NCBI RefSeq assembly: GCF_019801605.1
Contig: NZ_JAHVIT010000004.1
Location: forward strand, 62,001 to 126,000
From: Maritimibacter alkaliphilus
GTDB taxonomy: Bacteria; Pseudomonadota; Alphaproteobacteria; Rhodobacterales; Rhodobacteraceae
Direction: 5' to 3'
DNA: 64,000 bases
Positions 25,691 through 34,299 of this stretch are shown here, one piece after another. Every line of letters begins with the position of its first letter. Position 1 is the stretch's first letter. A model generated the notes under the pieces. That model was given only the letters and a program-made list of their open reading frames with translations. It made no database searches and had not been told where the DNA came from. A program made the position numbers and the translations under genes.

Positions 25691-27076
25691 ATGAGCGACC
25701 GCGCCCCCCTGACCCGTACCCTTGCCGCCTATATCGCGGGCTTCACCCCCGACGCGCTGCCCGCCGAAGTAATGGAGTACACCCGGGTGCTGGCGAAGGA
25801 CGGGATCGGCGTGCTCTATGCCGCGACCCATGAGAGCGTGACCGCCGCGCAGGGCATCTGCGATTTCGTCGAGGAGATCGCGGGCCCCGGGGCCTGCACG
25901 CTGATCGGGCGCAACCGCAAGGTGGACCCGGTGAGTGCGGCGCTGGCCAACGGGACGCTGGGCTATGCCGCCGATTTCGAACCGCACCACCCCGAGGCGA
26001 TCCTGCACCCGATTGCCGTGATGATTCCCACCGCCCTTGCCCTGTCGGAGGCCGAGGGCCGCAGCGGGGCCGAGGCGCTGGCCGCCGTGGCGCTTGGCTG
26101 CGAAATGACCTACCGCGCCTCCATGGCGATGAACCCGCGCGAGCTTTACGACCGCGGCTTCCACCCCTCCGCCATCGCGGGCAGCTTCGGCGCGGCCGCC
26201 GCCGCGTCCTTCCTGCTCGGGCTCACCGAGGAGCAGACGGTGCGGGCGCTCGGCCTTGCCGGGCTTCAGACCTCGGGCCTGCTGGCCTGGCAGGATGACC
26301 CGCGCGAGGATGCCCGCCCCTTCCAGATGGGTCTTGCCGCCCGGAATGGCGTCATGTCCGCGATGCTGGCGAAACGCGGCTTCGGCGCGCCGGACCGGAT
26401 CTTCGACGGTGGCCACGTGGTGCTGGAGGCCTACAGCGACGTGGCCGTCGCCTCGAAGCTGACCGAGGGCCTCGGCACGATCTGGGACGGGGTGATGGAA
26501 CTGGCGATCAAGCCCTATTCCTCGGTCTCCTTCCTGCATCCTGCGCTCGACGCCCTCGTGGGCCTGCTCGACGACAATGCCCTGACCTCGCAGCAGATCG
26601 AGAAGATCACCCTGCGCTTTGCCGAGGCCGGGGCCCATTGCGTCGATGACAACCCGCTCAAGGGCCACTCGGCGCAGTATATCCTGCCGGTGCGCGCGGC
26701 GATGGGGCGGCTGTCCTTCCTCGACCTCTTCATCGACCGGCGCGAGAGCGACCCGGAGGTCGCCCGCCTTGCCGCCAGTGCCGAGGTGATCCGCGACACC
26801 GGCGCGTTCAACGACGCCTTCCCGGATTTCTACATGGGCGAGATCCTCCTGACGCTGACCGACGGGCGCGTCCTCTCGGCCACCTCCAAGGTTGCGCGCG
26901 GCTACCCCGAACAGCCCCTTGCGCAGGCGGAGCTGGACCGCAAGTTCGAGGAGGTCACCGCCACGGTCTGTTCGCCCGCGCGTGCCAAGGCACTGGCGCA
27001 GGCTGCCGAAAATCTCTACAGCGCCGCGGATGTGAGCACGCTGACCGGCCTTCTGGCACAGGCGCCCGATGCCTGA
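25691..27076 (+). CDS. MmgE/PrpD-family protein
   Basis: A 461-residue protein of the 2-methylcitrate dehydratase/iminodisuccinate epimerase/cis-aconitate decarboxylase family. Typical segments are VDPVSAALANGTLGYAADFEPHHPEAILHP and YDRGFHPSAIAGSFGAAAAASFLLGL, plus KPYSSVSFLHPALDA for the KPYP-like active-site strand. The usual DDxH motif reads ADFEPHHPEA, so the metal- or substrate-facing Asp differs and the activity may not be that of PrpD. It diverges from the aconitase X operon and is followed by the GntR gene. Confidence 0.85.
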   Translation: MSDRAPLTRTLAAYIAGFTPDALPAEVMEYTRVLAKDGIGVLYAATHESVTAAQGICDFVEEIAGPGACTLIGRNRKVDPVSAALANGTLGYAADFEPHHPEAILHPIAVMIPTALALSEAEGRSGAEALAAVALGCEMTYRASMAMNPRELYDRGFHPSAIAGSFGAAAAASFLLGLTEEQTVRALGLAGLQTSGLLAWQDDPREDARPFQMGLAARNGVMSAMLAKRGFGAPDRIFDGGHVVLEAYSDVAVASKLTEGLGTIWDGVMELAIKPYSSVSFLHPALDALVGLLDDNALTSQQIEKITLRFAEAGAHCVDDNPLKGHSAQYILPVRAAMGRLSFLDLFIDRRESDPEVARLAASAEVIRDTGAFNDAFPDFYMGEILLTLTDGRVLSATSKVARGYPEQPLAQAELDRKFEEVTATVCSPARAKALAQAAENLYSAADVSTLTGLLAQAPDA

Positions 27077-27109
27077 GACCCGCGGCCGGTTGACGCCAAA
27101 ACGCGACAG

Positions 27110-27129
27110 TGCATACACATTGGAATACA
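27110..27129. promoter_or_regulatory. GntR operator candidate TGCATA-N8-AATACA (site 3)
   Basis: Two mismatches from the perfect arms, 24 bp upstream of the GntR start at 27154, so autoregulation is likely. Confidence 0.6.
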
Positions 27130-27153
27130 TAATAAGATCCGAGGATGCGGACG

Positions 27154-27849
27154 ATGGCCAAAGAGACGAAACCCGCGAAGGCAGGCGCGCCGATGTCCTC
27201 GTCCCACCGGGCCCACGCGCAGCTGCGCGAACAGCTTCTGCGGTCGAAGTTCCTGCCCGGTCAGAAGATCAACGAGGTAGAGATCGCCACCTCGCTCGAG
27301 ATCAGCCGCACCCCGCTGCGCGAGGCTCTGAACCGGCTGGTGGCCGAGGGGCTGCTGGTGGATCGCGGGCGCGGCTTCTCGGTGCCGGGGCTGGAGCCGG
27401 AGATGGTCTTCGACCTCTTCGAGGCACGTGTCGAGATCGAATGCGCCACGGTGCGCCTCGCCTGCGAGCGGGCCGAGGAGACGGAACTGGAGGGGCTCTC
27501 GGACTTCCTGAAGGAGAGCATGGCCGAAAGCCCCGATGCCTCCGTCGACCGGCTGATCGAGCTGGACATCCGCTTCCACGACACGATCGCGGAACTGGCC
27601 CGCAACAAGGTGCTGCGGCAGACGCTCTCCAATCTCAACGACCGGATTCACCTGATCCGCTGGATCGCCATGGAAGGCCGGCGCGAGCGCACCCAGAGCC
27701 AGCACCGCGAGATCCTCGACCATATCCGCGCCCGCGACACCGCGGCCGCCATCGCCGCCATGCGGGAGCATATCCTGCATCGCAACGAAGACATCCTCGA
27801 GGCGATCAAGGCCGCCTACGGGCATGTCTATACCCGTTCCTCCGCCTGA
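27154..27849 (+). CDS. FCD-type GntR transcriptional regulator
   Basis: A 231-residue repressor with an N-terminal winged helix (QLREQLLRSKFLPGQKINEVEIATSLEISRTPLREALNRLV cut as the usual GntR signature, about 20-80) and an all-helical FCD ligand domain whose metal-binding pattern is visible as ELDIRFHDTIAEL and later His residues (SQHREIL, REHILHRNED). ATG at 27154 is chosen because GAGG lies 9 bases before; ATG at 27145 adds three residues. It sits inside the cluster and its own promoter carries site 3, so it is the best candidate to bind the four TGTATA-N8-TATACA sites. Confidence 0.88.
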   Translation: MAKETKPAKAGAPMSSSHRAHAQLREQLLRSKFLPGQKINEVEIATSLEISRTPLREALNRLVAEGLLVDRGRGFSVPGLEPEMVFDLFEARVEIECATVRLACERAEETELEGLSDFLKESMAESPDASVDRLIELDIRFHDTIAELARNKVLRQTLSNLNDRIHLIRWIAMEGRRERTQSQHREILDHIRARDTAAAIAAMREHILHRNEDILEAIKAAYGHVYTRSSA

Positions 27850-27895
27850 GCCCCGTTGGGCTTGGGGCGGCCACCCTCAAAGAGGACGTGACCCC

Positions 27896-28636
27896 ATGAC
27901 CCGATACATCGTCATCGGCGCAGGCTCCGGCATCGGTGCCGCGCTTGCCCGCCAGCTTGCCGCGCCCGAGGTGGAGCTGCTGCTCCACACGGGCTCCAAC
28001 GGGGACCGGCTCGCCCGGGTCGCCGCGGATTGCGAGAAGGCAGGCGCCAAGGTCTCCACCTGCCTCGGCCTGACCGAGGATCCCGCGCTGGTCGAGGGGA
28101 TCGCCGGCTGGCTGGCCGAGGTGCCCGAGGGCGGCCTCAGCGGCTTTGCCTTCGCAGCCGGCTACGCCAAGCTCGGCACGGTCGATACCACGGACCCGGA
28201 GGCGCTGCGCACCGCGCTCGACGCGATGCCGATGGCCTTCCAGCGGCTCTGCACCCTCGTTGCGCCGAAACTGGCCGAGGGCCGGGGCCGCATCCTCTGC
28301 GTCAGCGCCTTCGGCGCCCATCGCGCCAAGACCCACAGCTACGCCCCCACCGCCCCGGCCAAGGCGGCACTGGAGGCGCAGGTCCGCGTCTTCGCCGCCA
28401 ACCTCGCCCCGCGCGGGATCACGGTGAACGCGGTCGTGCCGGGCTTCATCTCCAAGGAAGCGGGCACGCCCTCCTCCCTCACGCCTGAGCAATGGGCCGA
28501 GGTCACCGCGACCATCCCCATGGCCCGGCTGGGGCAGGCGGCGGAAGTGGCGGCGACGGCGGCCTTCCTGCTCTCCGAACCGGCAGGCTATGTCACCGGG
28601 CAGTGCCTGCACGTGAACGGCGGCCTGACGCTCTGA
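27896..28636 (+). CDS. SDR-family protein without the canonical catalytic Tyr
   Basis: A 246-residue protein with the SDR cofactor motif VIGAGSGIGAALA, an AGYAKLG strand and a C-terminal VTGQCLHVNGGL typical of SDRs. The active-site YxxxK should read Y four residues before K in the PAKAAL segment; here the sequence is HSYAPTAPAKAAL, so that place is Thr and the only nearby Tyr is seven residues before the Lys. Either the Tyr has shifted or the enzyme is not a standard dehydrogenase. It follows the GntR gene after 46 bases. AGAGGA is upstream of the ATG. Confidence 0.82.
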   Translation: MTRYIVIGAGSGIGAALARQLAAPEVELLLHTGSNGDRLARVAADCEKAGAKVSTCLGLTEDPALVEGIAGWLAEVPEGGLSGFAFAAGYAKLGTVDTTDPEALRTALDAMPMAFQRLCTLVAPKLAEGRGRILCVSAFGAHRAKTHSYAPTAPAKAALEAQVRVFAANLAPRGITVNAVVPGFISKEAGTPSSLTPEQWAEVTATIPMARLGQAAEVAATAAFLLSEPAGYVTGQCLHVNGGLTL

Positions 28637-28671
28637 CGCTCTGACGCTCTGACGCTCTGACGCTCTGACGC
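28626..28671. repeat. Octanucleotide tandem repeat TGACGCTC x5.75
   Basis: Five full copies of TGACGCTC plus TGACGC, the first overlapping the last sense codons and stop of the SDR gene. Each unit holds a TGA, so slippage would change only the 3' end region and not the protein. Perfect copies suggest recent expansion. Confidence 0.9.
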
Positions 28672-28686
28672 GGCTGTCGGGCACGA

Positions 28687-28730
28687 AAGACTTTTCGAAA
28701 AGTCTTGGGAAAAGTCTTCGAAGACTTTTC
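28687..28730. terminator. Two adjacent perfect palindromes after the SDR gene
   Basis: A 20-bp palindrome (28687-28706; half-site AAGACTTTTC) and a 22-bp one (28709-28730; half-site GAAAAGTCTTC). The arms are related to each other, so alternative folds across both are possible. The ends are T-rich on both strands, which fits a bidirectional terminator for the GntR-SDR transcript. Base content is far less GC-rich than the surroundings. Confidence 0.6.
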
Positions 28731-28820
28731 AGCGCCGGTTGAGAGGGAGGCCCGCAGGTGCCTCCCGTCCCGCCCTTGGCGGAAAAGCCGATCTGCCCCA
28801 TTGCGCGCTGTCGACGTTTC

Positions 28821-28840
28821 TGTATACAAATAGATATACA
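28821..28840. promoter_or_regulatory. GntR operator candidate TGTATA-N8-TATACA (site 4)
   Basis: Perfect arms with an A/T-rich spacer, 86 bp upstream of the ThDP-enzyme start. Confidence 0.7.
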
Positions 28841-28925
28841 CGAACAGATCCCCCGGTGCCCTGCCCCCGCTGGCACCAGAGGGCCCGGACAGGCCGACAC
28901 ATCGGGCCGACAAGGAGAGACAGAC

Positions 28926-30617
28926 TTGGAAAACACGCTCAACGGCGCCGAAGCCATGGTGCGGATGCTGGAAGCCCAGGGTGTGGATCACATCTTTGGC
29001 CTCTGCGGCGACACGACCCTGCCCTTCTATGACGCGATGCACCTGCTCGATCACAAGATCAACCATGTGCTCACCCGCGACGAACGCAGCGCGGGCTACA
29101 TGGCCGATGGCTATTCCCGCGTCACCGGCAAGCCGGGCGTCTGCGAGGGCCCCTCGGGCGGCGGTGCCACCTACATCCTGCCCGGGCTGATCGAATCCTC
29201 CGAAAGCTCCTATGCCACGCTGGCGATCACCACCGACATCTCGGTCTCGACCTACGGCAAGTATCCCCTGACCGAGGTCGATCAGGAGGCGCTGATGCGC
29301 CCGCTGACCAAGTGGAACACGGTGATCAAGCAATCCGCCCATATCCCCCGCATGGTCCGCGCCGCCTTCCGCGCCATGACGACCGGGCGGCCCGGGTCGG
29401 CCCACCTCGGCCTGCCCTACGACATCCAGTACGACAGCGTGGACCCCTCGGACATCTGGGCCGATCCCCGCACCGCCACCTATCCCGCCTACACCACCGG
29501 GCCCGACACCGGCTCGATCGAGGCGGCGGTGGACGCGATCCTTTCCGCCAAGAAACCCCTGATCGTCTGCGGCGGCGGTGTCGTCGTGGCCGGCGCCATG
29601 GACGAGCTTGACCGCATCGCCACCCGCCTGGACATCGCGGTCGCCACCTCGATCTCGGGTCAGGGCTCGCTGGCCGATACGCACCCGAATGCGCTTGGCG
29701 TCGTGGGCTCCAACGGCGGCACCGACCAGACCTGGGAAATGATGCAGGCCGCGGACCTGATCGTCTTCATGGGCTGCCGCGCCGGCTCCACCACCACCGC
29801 CCGCTGGGAGGCCCCCAGCGTCGGCACCCGGATCGTGCATTTCGACGTCGATCCCATGGTCATCGGGGCCAACCTGCCGACCGAAGTCGGCGTCGTGGGC
29901 GACCTGCGCATGTCGCTCGCCATGGTCAATGCCGAGCTCGACCGCCGCGCCCAGGGCGCCTCGACCTTCGGGGGCGCCGCCGCCGTGGCCGACATCAAGC
30001 GCCGCAAGTTCGAGATCTTCGACCGCATCGCGGCCGAGGACAACCGCCCGATCCGGCCCGAGCGCGTGATCTCGGACCTGATGAAGGTTCTGCCCCCGGA
30101 TGCCACCGTCGTCTCCGATCCCGGCACCTCCTGCCCCTATTACTCCGCCTATTACCAGCAGCAGCTGGCGGGGCGCTACTTCATCACCAACCGTGCGCAT
30201 GGCGCGCTCGGCTATTCCATGGCGGCCTCGCTGGGGGCGTGGCATGGCCGTCCCGGCAGCAAGACCGTGGCGCTGATGGGCGACGGCTCCTTCGGCTTCA
30301 CCGTGGGCGAGCTGGAAACCGTCTGCCGCGCGCGGGCGCCGATCACCTTCGTGGTCTTCTCGAACTCCAACTTCGGCTGGATCAAGGCCAGCCAGATGGC
30401 GGACAAGGGGTCGCGCTACTACAACGTGGACTTCGGGCGCGTGGATCAGGCCGCCGTGGCCGCGGCCTATGGCGTGAAATCCTGGCGTGTCGAAGACCCT
30501 GCCGACCTTGAGCGGGTGCTGCGCGAGGCGGTGAACCACGACGGGCCGACGCTGGTGGACGTGATCACCCAGCCGCTGGAGGAAGCCAACGCACCGGTGC
30601 GCCGCTGGATGGGCTGA
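28926..30617 (+). CDS. Thiamine-diphosphate-dependent acetolactate-synthase-like enzyme
   Basis: A 563-residue enzyme with the three ThDP-family domains: the PYR domain (LTRDERSAGYMADGYSRVTGKPG with the catalytic-type Glu), the central domain (KKPLIVCGGGVVVAGAMDEL), and the PP domain with the GDGSFGFTVGELETVCRARAP motif and the matching Asn. It is of the acetolactate synthase/oxo-acid decarboxylase group; the precise substrate is not readable. The start is TTG at 28926 with AAGGAG about 9 bases before; no upstream ATG is in good position. It has its own promoter with site 4 and a terminator after it. It could join or cleave a 2-oxo acid formed by the upstream enzymes. Confidence 0.87.
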   Translation: MENTLNGAEAMVRMLEAQGVDHIFGLCGDTTLPFYDAMHLLDHKINHVLTRDERSAGYMADGYSRVTGKPGVCEGPSGGGATYILPGLIESSESSYATLAITTDISVSTYGKYPLTEVDQEALMRPLTKWNTVIKQSAHIPRMVRAAFRAMTTGRPGSAHLGLPYDIQYDSVDPSDIWADPRTATYPAYTTGPDTGSIEAAVDAILSAKKPLIVCGGGVVVAGAMDELDRIATRLDIAVATSISGQGSLADTHPNALGVVGSNGGTDQTWEMMQAADLIVFMGCRAGSTTTARWEAPSVGTRIVHFDVDPMVIGANLPTEVGVVGDLRMSLAMVNAELDRRAQGASTFGGAAAVADIKRRKFEIFDRIAAEDNRPIRPERVISDLMKVLPPDATVVSDPGTSCPYYSAYYQQQLAGRYFITNRAHGALGYSMAASLGAWHGRPGSKTVALMGDGSFGFTVGELETVCRARAPITFVVFSNSNFGWIKASQMADKGSRYYNVDFGRVDQAAVAAAYGVKSWRVEDPADLERVLREAVNHDGPTLVDVITQPLEEANAPVRRWMG

Positions 30618-30657
30618 GCCCCGCCCCCACGACACAGAATGACCTGACCTGAGGAAA

Positions 30658-30682
30658 ACCGGGGCGGCCCGACCGCCCCGGT
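30658..30682 (+). terminator. Terminator after the ThDP-enzyme gene
   Basis: Perfect 10-bp stem ACCGGGGCGG (30658-30667) and complement (30673-30682) with a 5-base loop, followed by CTTTG and preceded by AAA. Confidence 0.8.
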
Positions 30683-30871
30683 CTTTGCACATCCGGCAAC
30701 CGCGCCGCGGGCTGCGCCATTGACCCGGTGTCAGCCGCCCGCCACTCTGTCCGGACCCGGCCCCACGGGCCGCCCGGGGACAGCACGCCCGAATTTTGAA
30801 GCCCGACTATGACGACAGACTTTGAAGACCGATACCGATTTTCCGATTTCGTTCAGACAGCGGACTTTGCC

Positions 30872-31219
30872 ATGCCGCATCGAATTCTTGCCCGGGTGCT
30901 GTGCCCGGCGCTGCTGCTTCTGGCCACCACATCCGCCCATGCGCAGCAGCTGGATGTGCCCTTCAACACCTATTGCCCGCCCAATTCGCAGGCCGCCTGC
31001 TTCGGCGTGGCCACCGTCATGGGTCTGAACCCGAACGGCGACGGCTTCCTTGCGGTGCGCACCGGGCCCGGCTCGAATTACCGCAAGATCGGCGAGGTGC
31101 ATAACGGCGACCGCGTCGGCACCTACGGCAAGCGGGGCGCGTGGTACGCGATCAGCTTCGGCCCGAACGATCAGCTCGGCTGGGCCCATGGCAACTGGCT
31201 GGGCAACCATATCCCCTGA
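30872..31219 (+). CDS. Small secreted SH3-like domain protein
   Basis: A 115-residue protein with a signal peptide (MPHRILARVLCPALLLLATTSAHAQ) and a bacterial SH3-like domain: FLAVRTGPGSNYRKIGEVHNGDRVGTYGKRGAWYAI is the usual SH3b pattern. Two Cys (YCPPNSQAACF) may form a disulfide in the periplasm. ATG at 30872 is preferred over 30809 because it begins the signal peptide, though no good ribosome site is seen. The role may be cell-wall or protein binding. It stands alone between two terminators. Confidence 0.75.
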   Translation: MPHRILARVLCPALLLLATTSAHAQQLDVPFNTYCPPNSQAACFGVATVMGLNPNGDGFLAVRTGPGSNYRKIGEVHNGDRVGTYGKRGAWYAISFGPNDQLGWAHGNWLGNHIP

Positions 31220-31236
31220 GCCTTGCGCGAAACGAA

Positions 31237-31260
31237 ACAGGCGGCGCATGCGCCGCCTGT
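31237..31260 (-). terminator. 24-bp perfect palindrome between convergent genes
   Basis: Half-site ACAGGCGGCGCA followed by its complement. On the minus strand TTCGTTTCG follows, so it acts mainly as the terminator of the M20 hydrolase operon and may also stop the SH3-protein gene. Confidence 0.7.
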
Positions 31261-31283
31261 GAAAGTGTCGCAATGGCCCCCGC

Positions 31284-32450
31284 TCAGAGCGGCAGACGCT
31301 GCCGCACCAGCGTCGTCCAGTAGGAACAGCCCCAGGCGATCACGTCGTCGTTGAAGTCGTAGAGCGGGTGATGCAGGTCCGCCGAGGGGCCGTTGCCGAT
31401 CTTGATCATCGCGCCCGGCACCTCGTTCAGCATGAAGGAGAAATCCTCGCCCCCCAGCGTCGGCACCATGTCCGTAGTCACGGCGCCTTCGCCCGCAACC
31501 TCGCGGGCGGCCGCCGCGGCCAGCTCGGTCTCCAGCTCGTGGTTCACGGTGACCGGGTAGTGGCGCAGGTACTCGATCGTGCCCTTGCCGCCGAAGGCCG
31601 CGGCGACATGCTCCACCATCGTGGTCAGCCGCTCTTCGACCAGATCGCGGACCTCTTCGCGCAGGGTGCGCACGGTGCCCGTCATCTCCACCGCCTGCGG
31701 GATCACGTTGAAGGCATTGCCCGCATGGATCGTGCACAGCGACACGACAGCGCTGTCCATCGGATCCATATTGCGCGATGTGATCGTCTGCGCGCCCTGC
31801 AGCAGCGCGGCGGCCACCGGCATCGGGTCGATGGCGAGGTTCGGCATCGCGGCATGGCCGCCCTTGCCGGTGATCGTGATCTTGACCTCGTCGACCGAGC
31901 CCATGATCGGCCCCGGCGCAAGCGTGAACTGGCCCACCGGCAGGTTGGGCTTGTTGTGCATCCCGTAGACCTCGTTGCAGGGCCAGCGGGTGAAGAGCCC
32001 GTCGTCGATCATCGCCTTGGCCCCGGCACCGCCCTCTTCGGCGGGCTGGAAGATCACGATGACCGTGCCGTCAAAGGCGCGGCTTTCGGCCAGATGCTTC
32101 GCGGCCCCCAGCAGCATGGTGGTGTGCCCGTCATGGCCGCAAGCATGCATCTTGCCCTCGACCAGCGAGGCGTGGGGCACGCCGGTCTCTTCCTTGATCG
32201 GAAGGGCATCCATGTCGGCGCGCAGGCCGATCATGCGGCCAGACGTGTTGCTTTGCCCCTTGATCACGCCCACGACACCGGTGCGCCCGATGCCCTCGTG
32301 CACCTCGTCAACACCGAAGGCGCGCAGCTGCTCGGCCACGTTGGATGCCGTCCGGTGAACCTCGTACAGAAGCTCCGGGTTCTGGTGCAGGTCGCGGCGA
32401 AATTCTGTGAGGGCGGCGATCTCCTTCGCCACCCAGTTCTCGACGGCCAT
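31284..32450 (-). CDS. M20-family amidohydrolase
   Basis: A 388-residue metallo-amidohydrolase of the hippurate hydrolase/AtcC-like group. Metal ligands are visible in MHACGHDGHT, PAEEGGAGA and the late GGEDFSFMLNEVPGAM, and the lid-domain residue in GKGGHAAMP. It hydrolyses an N-acyl or N-carbamoyl amino acid in the cytoplasm. It is the last gene of the ABC-transporter operon, one base after the ATC-hydrolase-family gene. If that partner is a true ATC hydrolase, this protein would match the N-carbamoyl-cysteine amidohydrolase step. Confidence 0.88.
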   Translation of the reverse strand: MAVENWVAKEIAALTEFRRDLHQNPELLYEVHRTASNVAEQLRAFGVDEVHEGIGRTGVVGVIKGQSNTSGRMIGLRADMDALPIKEETGVPHASLVEGKMHACGHDGHTTMLLGAAKHLAESRAFDGTVIVIFQPAEEGGAGAKAMIDDGLFTRWPCNEVYGMHNKPNLPVGQFTLAPGPIMGSVDEVKITITGKGGHAAMPNLAIDPMPVAAALLQGAQTITSRNMDPMDSAVVSLCTIHAGNAFNVIPQAVEMTGTVRTLREEVRDLVEERLTTMVEHVAAAFGGKGTIEYLRHYPVTVNHELETELAAAAAREVAGEGAVTTDMVPTLGGEDFSFMLNEVPGAMIKIGNGPSADLHHPLYDFNDDVIAWGCSYWTTLVRQRLPL

Positions 32451-32451
32451 G

Positions 32452-32958
32452 TCAGGCCTCCTTCTTCATGCGGTAACGGAAGTCGCAGTGGCTGGCGCCC
32501 TTCATGATCGTCTGGGTCCGGGTCATCTCGATCTCGGGGTTGTAGCCGATGCAGAAATCGCCATCGCGGTTGCACGAGAGCAGGTGGCCGATGTCGCCCA
32601 GACCCATCTCCTTGTACATCTCCGCATAGCGGCACTTCACGACGTTGAAATCCATCTTCTCCTCGGACATCTCCAGCGTCTCGATGCGCAGGGCGTCCTC
32701 GCGGGTCCAGTTCGGCTGGATCGCGGCGAAATCGGTCAGGTCGGGCGCATGGCCCAGGTCCTCGGCCAGCATCTGGCCCTGCTCGATCGCGGACTTGGAG
32801 CAGGCGGCGCCGATCACGGCCTCGGCCTCCTCGCGGCCCGAGCGTTCGGTGATCACGTCGAGGACGTGCTTGAGCATCATCGCCTCGATCCGGCGACGCA
32901 GCAGGATCGGAATGTCATTGAGGGTCATGCCCTCGGTGGGGGTCTCGGGGCTTGCCAT
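32452..32958 (-). CDS. L-2-amino-thiazoline-4-carboxylate hydrolase-family protein
   Basis: A 168-residue protein of the ATC_hydrolase family (PF14196): KCRYAEMYKEMGLGDIGHLL with CNRDGDFCIGYNPEIEM and the terminal KGASHCDFRYR. The conserved Cys residues (VVKCRYAE, LSCNRDGDFC, SHCDF) are in place. The known member opens the thiazoline ring of ATC on the way to cysteine, but many homologues have other substrates. GGAG lies about 9 bases before the ATG. It sits between a FAD oxidase and the M20 amidohydrolase. Confidence 0.8.
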   Translation of the reverse strand: MASPETPTEGMTLNDIPILLRRRIEAMMLKHVLDVITERSGREEAEAVIGAACSKSAIEQGQMLAEDLGHAPDLTDFAAIQPNWTREDALRIETLEMSEEKMDFNVVKCRYAEMYKEMGLGDIGHLLSCNRDGDFCIGYNPEIEMTRTQTIMKGASHCDFRYRMKKEA

Positions 32959-32972
32959 GGGGGTTGGCTCCG

Positions 32973-34271
32973 TCAGAGTTTGAGTTCCTGGTGATCCTTG
33001 CGCTTGAGCCAGGCAAGGTAAGAGGGCGCGACCCGTCGCACGAGGGCATGGGCCGGGAAGGGCTTCGGCTCGGTCACCGGCAGGGCCAGTTCCTCCACCG
33101 CCTGCCCCGTGGCCGCGCGGGCCAGTTCGCGCCCCAGCGAGGTGCCGAGCGCGACGCCGCGCCCGTTGCAGCCGATCCAGGCCCAGGCATCCTGGCCCAG
33201 GCTGTGAATGCGCGGGAAACGGTCCCAGTTCATGCCGATGTAGCCGGACCAGACATGGGTCATCTCGGGCAGGCCCATCGCGGGGAAGGACTCGGCGAGG
33301 CTGGCGGCCGCCTTCTTGCGCACGCGGTTCGCCACGTCCCAGCTGCCCATGACGGCACCGCCGGTGATCAGCCGGTTGCGCGCATCGTAGCGGAAGAAGC
33401 GCAAGTCGCCCCGCGTGTCCGACACCGCCTGCCGGCCCGGCAGGATCGTCTTGCGCAGGTTGTCTCCCAGCGGCTCGGTCGACATCTGCCAGCTGAGCAC
33501 GGGCACCACCGACTGCGCGATGCGCGGCGCGAGCCCCGGCGACAGCTCGCCGGTATAAGCGTTGGACGCCATGATCAGCGCACGCGCCTTCAGCGTGCCC
33601 TGCGCGGTCTTCAGCACCCATTGCGCACCCTCGCGTGCGAAGGAGATGACCGGGCTTTCCTCGTAGATCACCGCGCCGGTCGCTTCCGCCGCGCGGGCCA
33701 GTTCGCGGGCGAAGGCCAGCGGATTGATATGCCCTCCGGTGGGATTGTACATGCCGCCGTACCAGGCGGAAGAGCCGAGCAGCGCCTCGGTCTCCTCGCG
33801 GCCCTTCAGCTCGGCCGGGAAGCCGTATTTCTTCCACGCCTCGACACGCTTCTGCGAGAGTTTCACCCGGCCCGGGCTGTGCGCGGGCTGGAACCAGCCG
33901 GCCTGCTCCGCCTCGGCCTTCATGGCGAATTCCCGCGTCAGGTCAAAGAGCACGTCGGCAGAGTTGCCGATCAGGTCCACCATCCGCCGCCCGGCATCGC
34001 CGTAGCGGCTGACCCAGACATCGGGCTCTGCCGAGGTGAGGATCGGGATCACCTGACCGTTGTTGCGCCCCGAGGCGCCCCAGCCCACGGCCTTGCCCTC
34101 CAGCACGGTCACCGCATGGCCGCGGCGTGCGGCCTCCAGCGCGGCGGAAAGGCCGGTGAAGCCCGCGCCGATCACCGCCACATCGGTCTCGGCCGTGCCG
34201 GTCAGTGCCGGGGCGGGGGTCCGTTCGGGCGCGGTCGCGGCCCAGAGGGAGGGGGGGAACTCTACGGCCAT
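32973..34271 (-). CDS. FAD-dependent amine/amino-acid oxidase
   Basis: A 432-residue DAO-fold flavoprotein: N-terminal extension, then [22 protein letters not shown], the [10 protein letters not shown] segment seen in gamma-glutamylputrescine oxidase-like enzymes, and C-terminal [17 protein letters not shown]. It probably oxidises a secondary amine or N-substituted amino acid. AAGGAG precedes ATG 34271. The operon context (dipeptide/opine-type ABC importer upstream, ATC-type hydrolase and amidohydrolase downstream) points to breakdown of an imported amino-acid derivative. Confidence 0.85.
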   Translation of the reverse strand: MAVEFPPSLWAATAPERTPAPALTGTAETDVAVIGAGFTGLSAALEAARRGHAVTVLEGKAVGWGASGRNNGQVIPILTSAEPDVWVSRYGDAGRRMVDLIGNSADVLFDLTREFAMKAEAEQAGWFQPAHSPGRVKLSQKRVEAWKKYGFPAELKGREETEALLGSSAWYGGMYNPTGGHINPLAFARELARAAEATGAVIYEESPVISFAREGAQWVLKTAQGTLKARALIMASNAYTGELSPGLAPRIAQSVVPVLSWQMSTEPLGDNLRKTILPGRQAVSDTRGDLRFFRYDARNRLITGGAVMGSWDVANRVRKKAAASLAESFPAMGLPEMTHVWSGYIGMNWDRFPRIHSLGQDAWAWIGCNGRGVALGTSLGRELARAATGQAVEELALPVTEPKPFPAHALVRRVAPSYLAWLKRKDHQELKL

Positions 34272-34299
34272 CTCGGTGGCTCCTTGGTCAATCGGAAGC

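Noticed and set aside
28687-28706. TTTTCGAAAA in the palindrome after the SDR gene as a target of the second GntR circuit
   Set aside because: It is the centre of a longer 20-bp hairpin in a terminator-like place, not in a promoter, and the flanks differ from the other sites.
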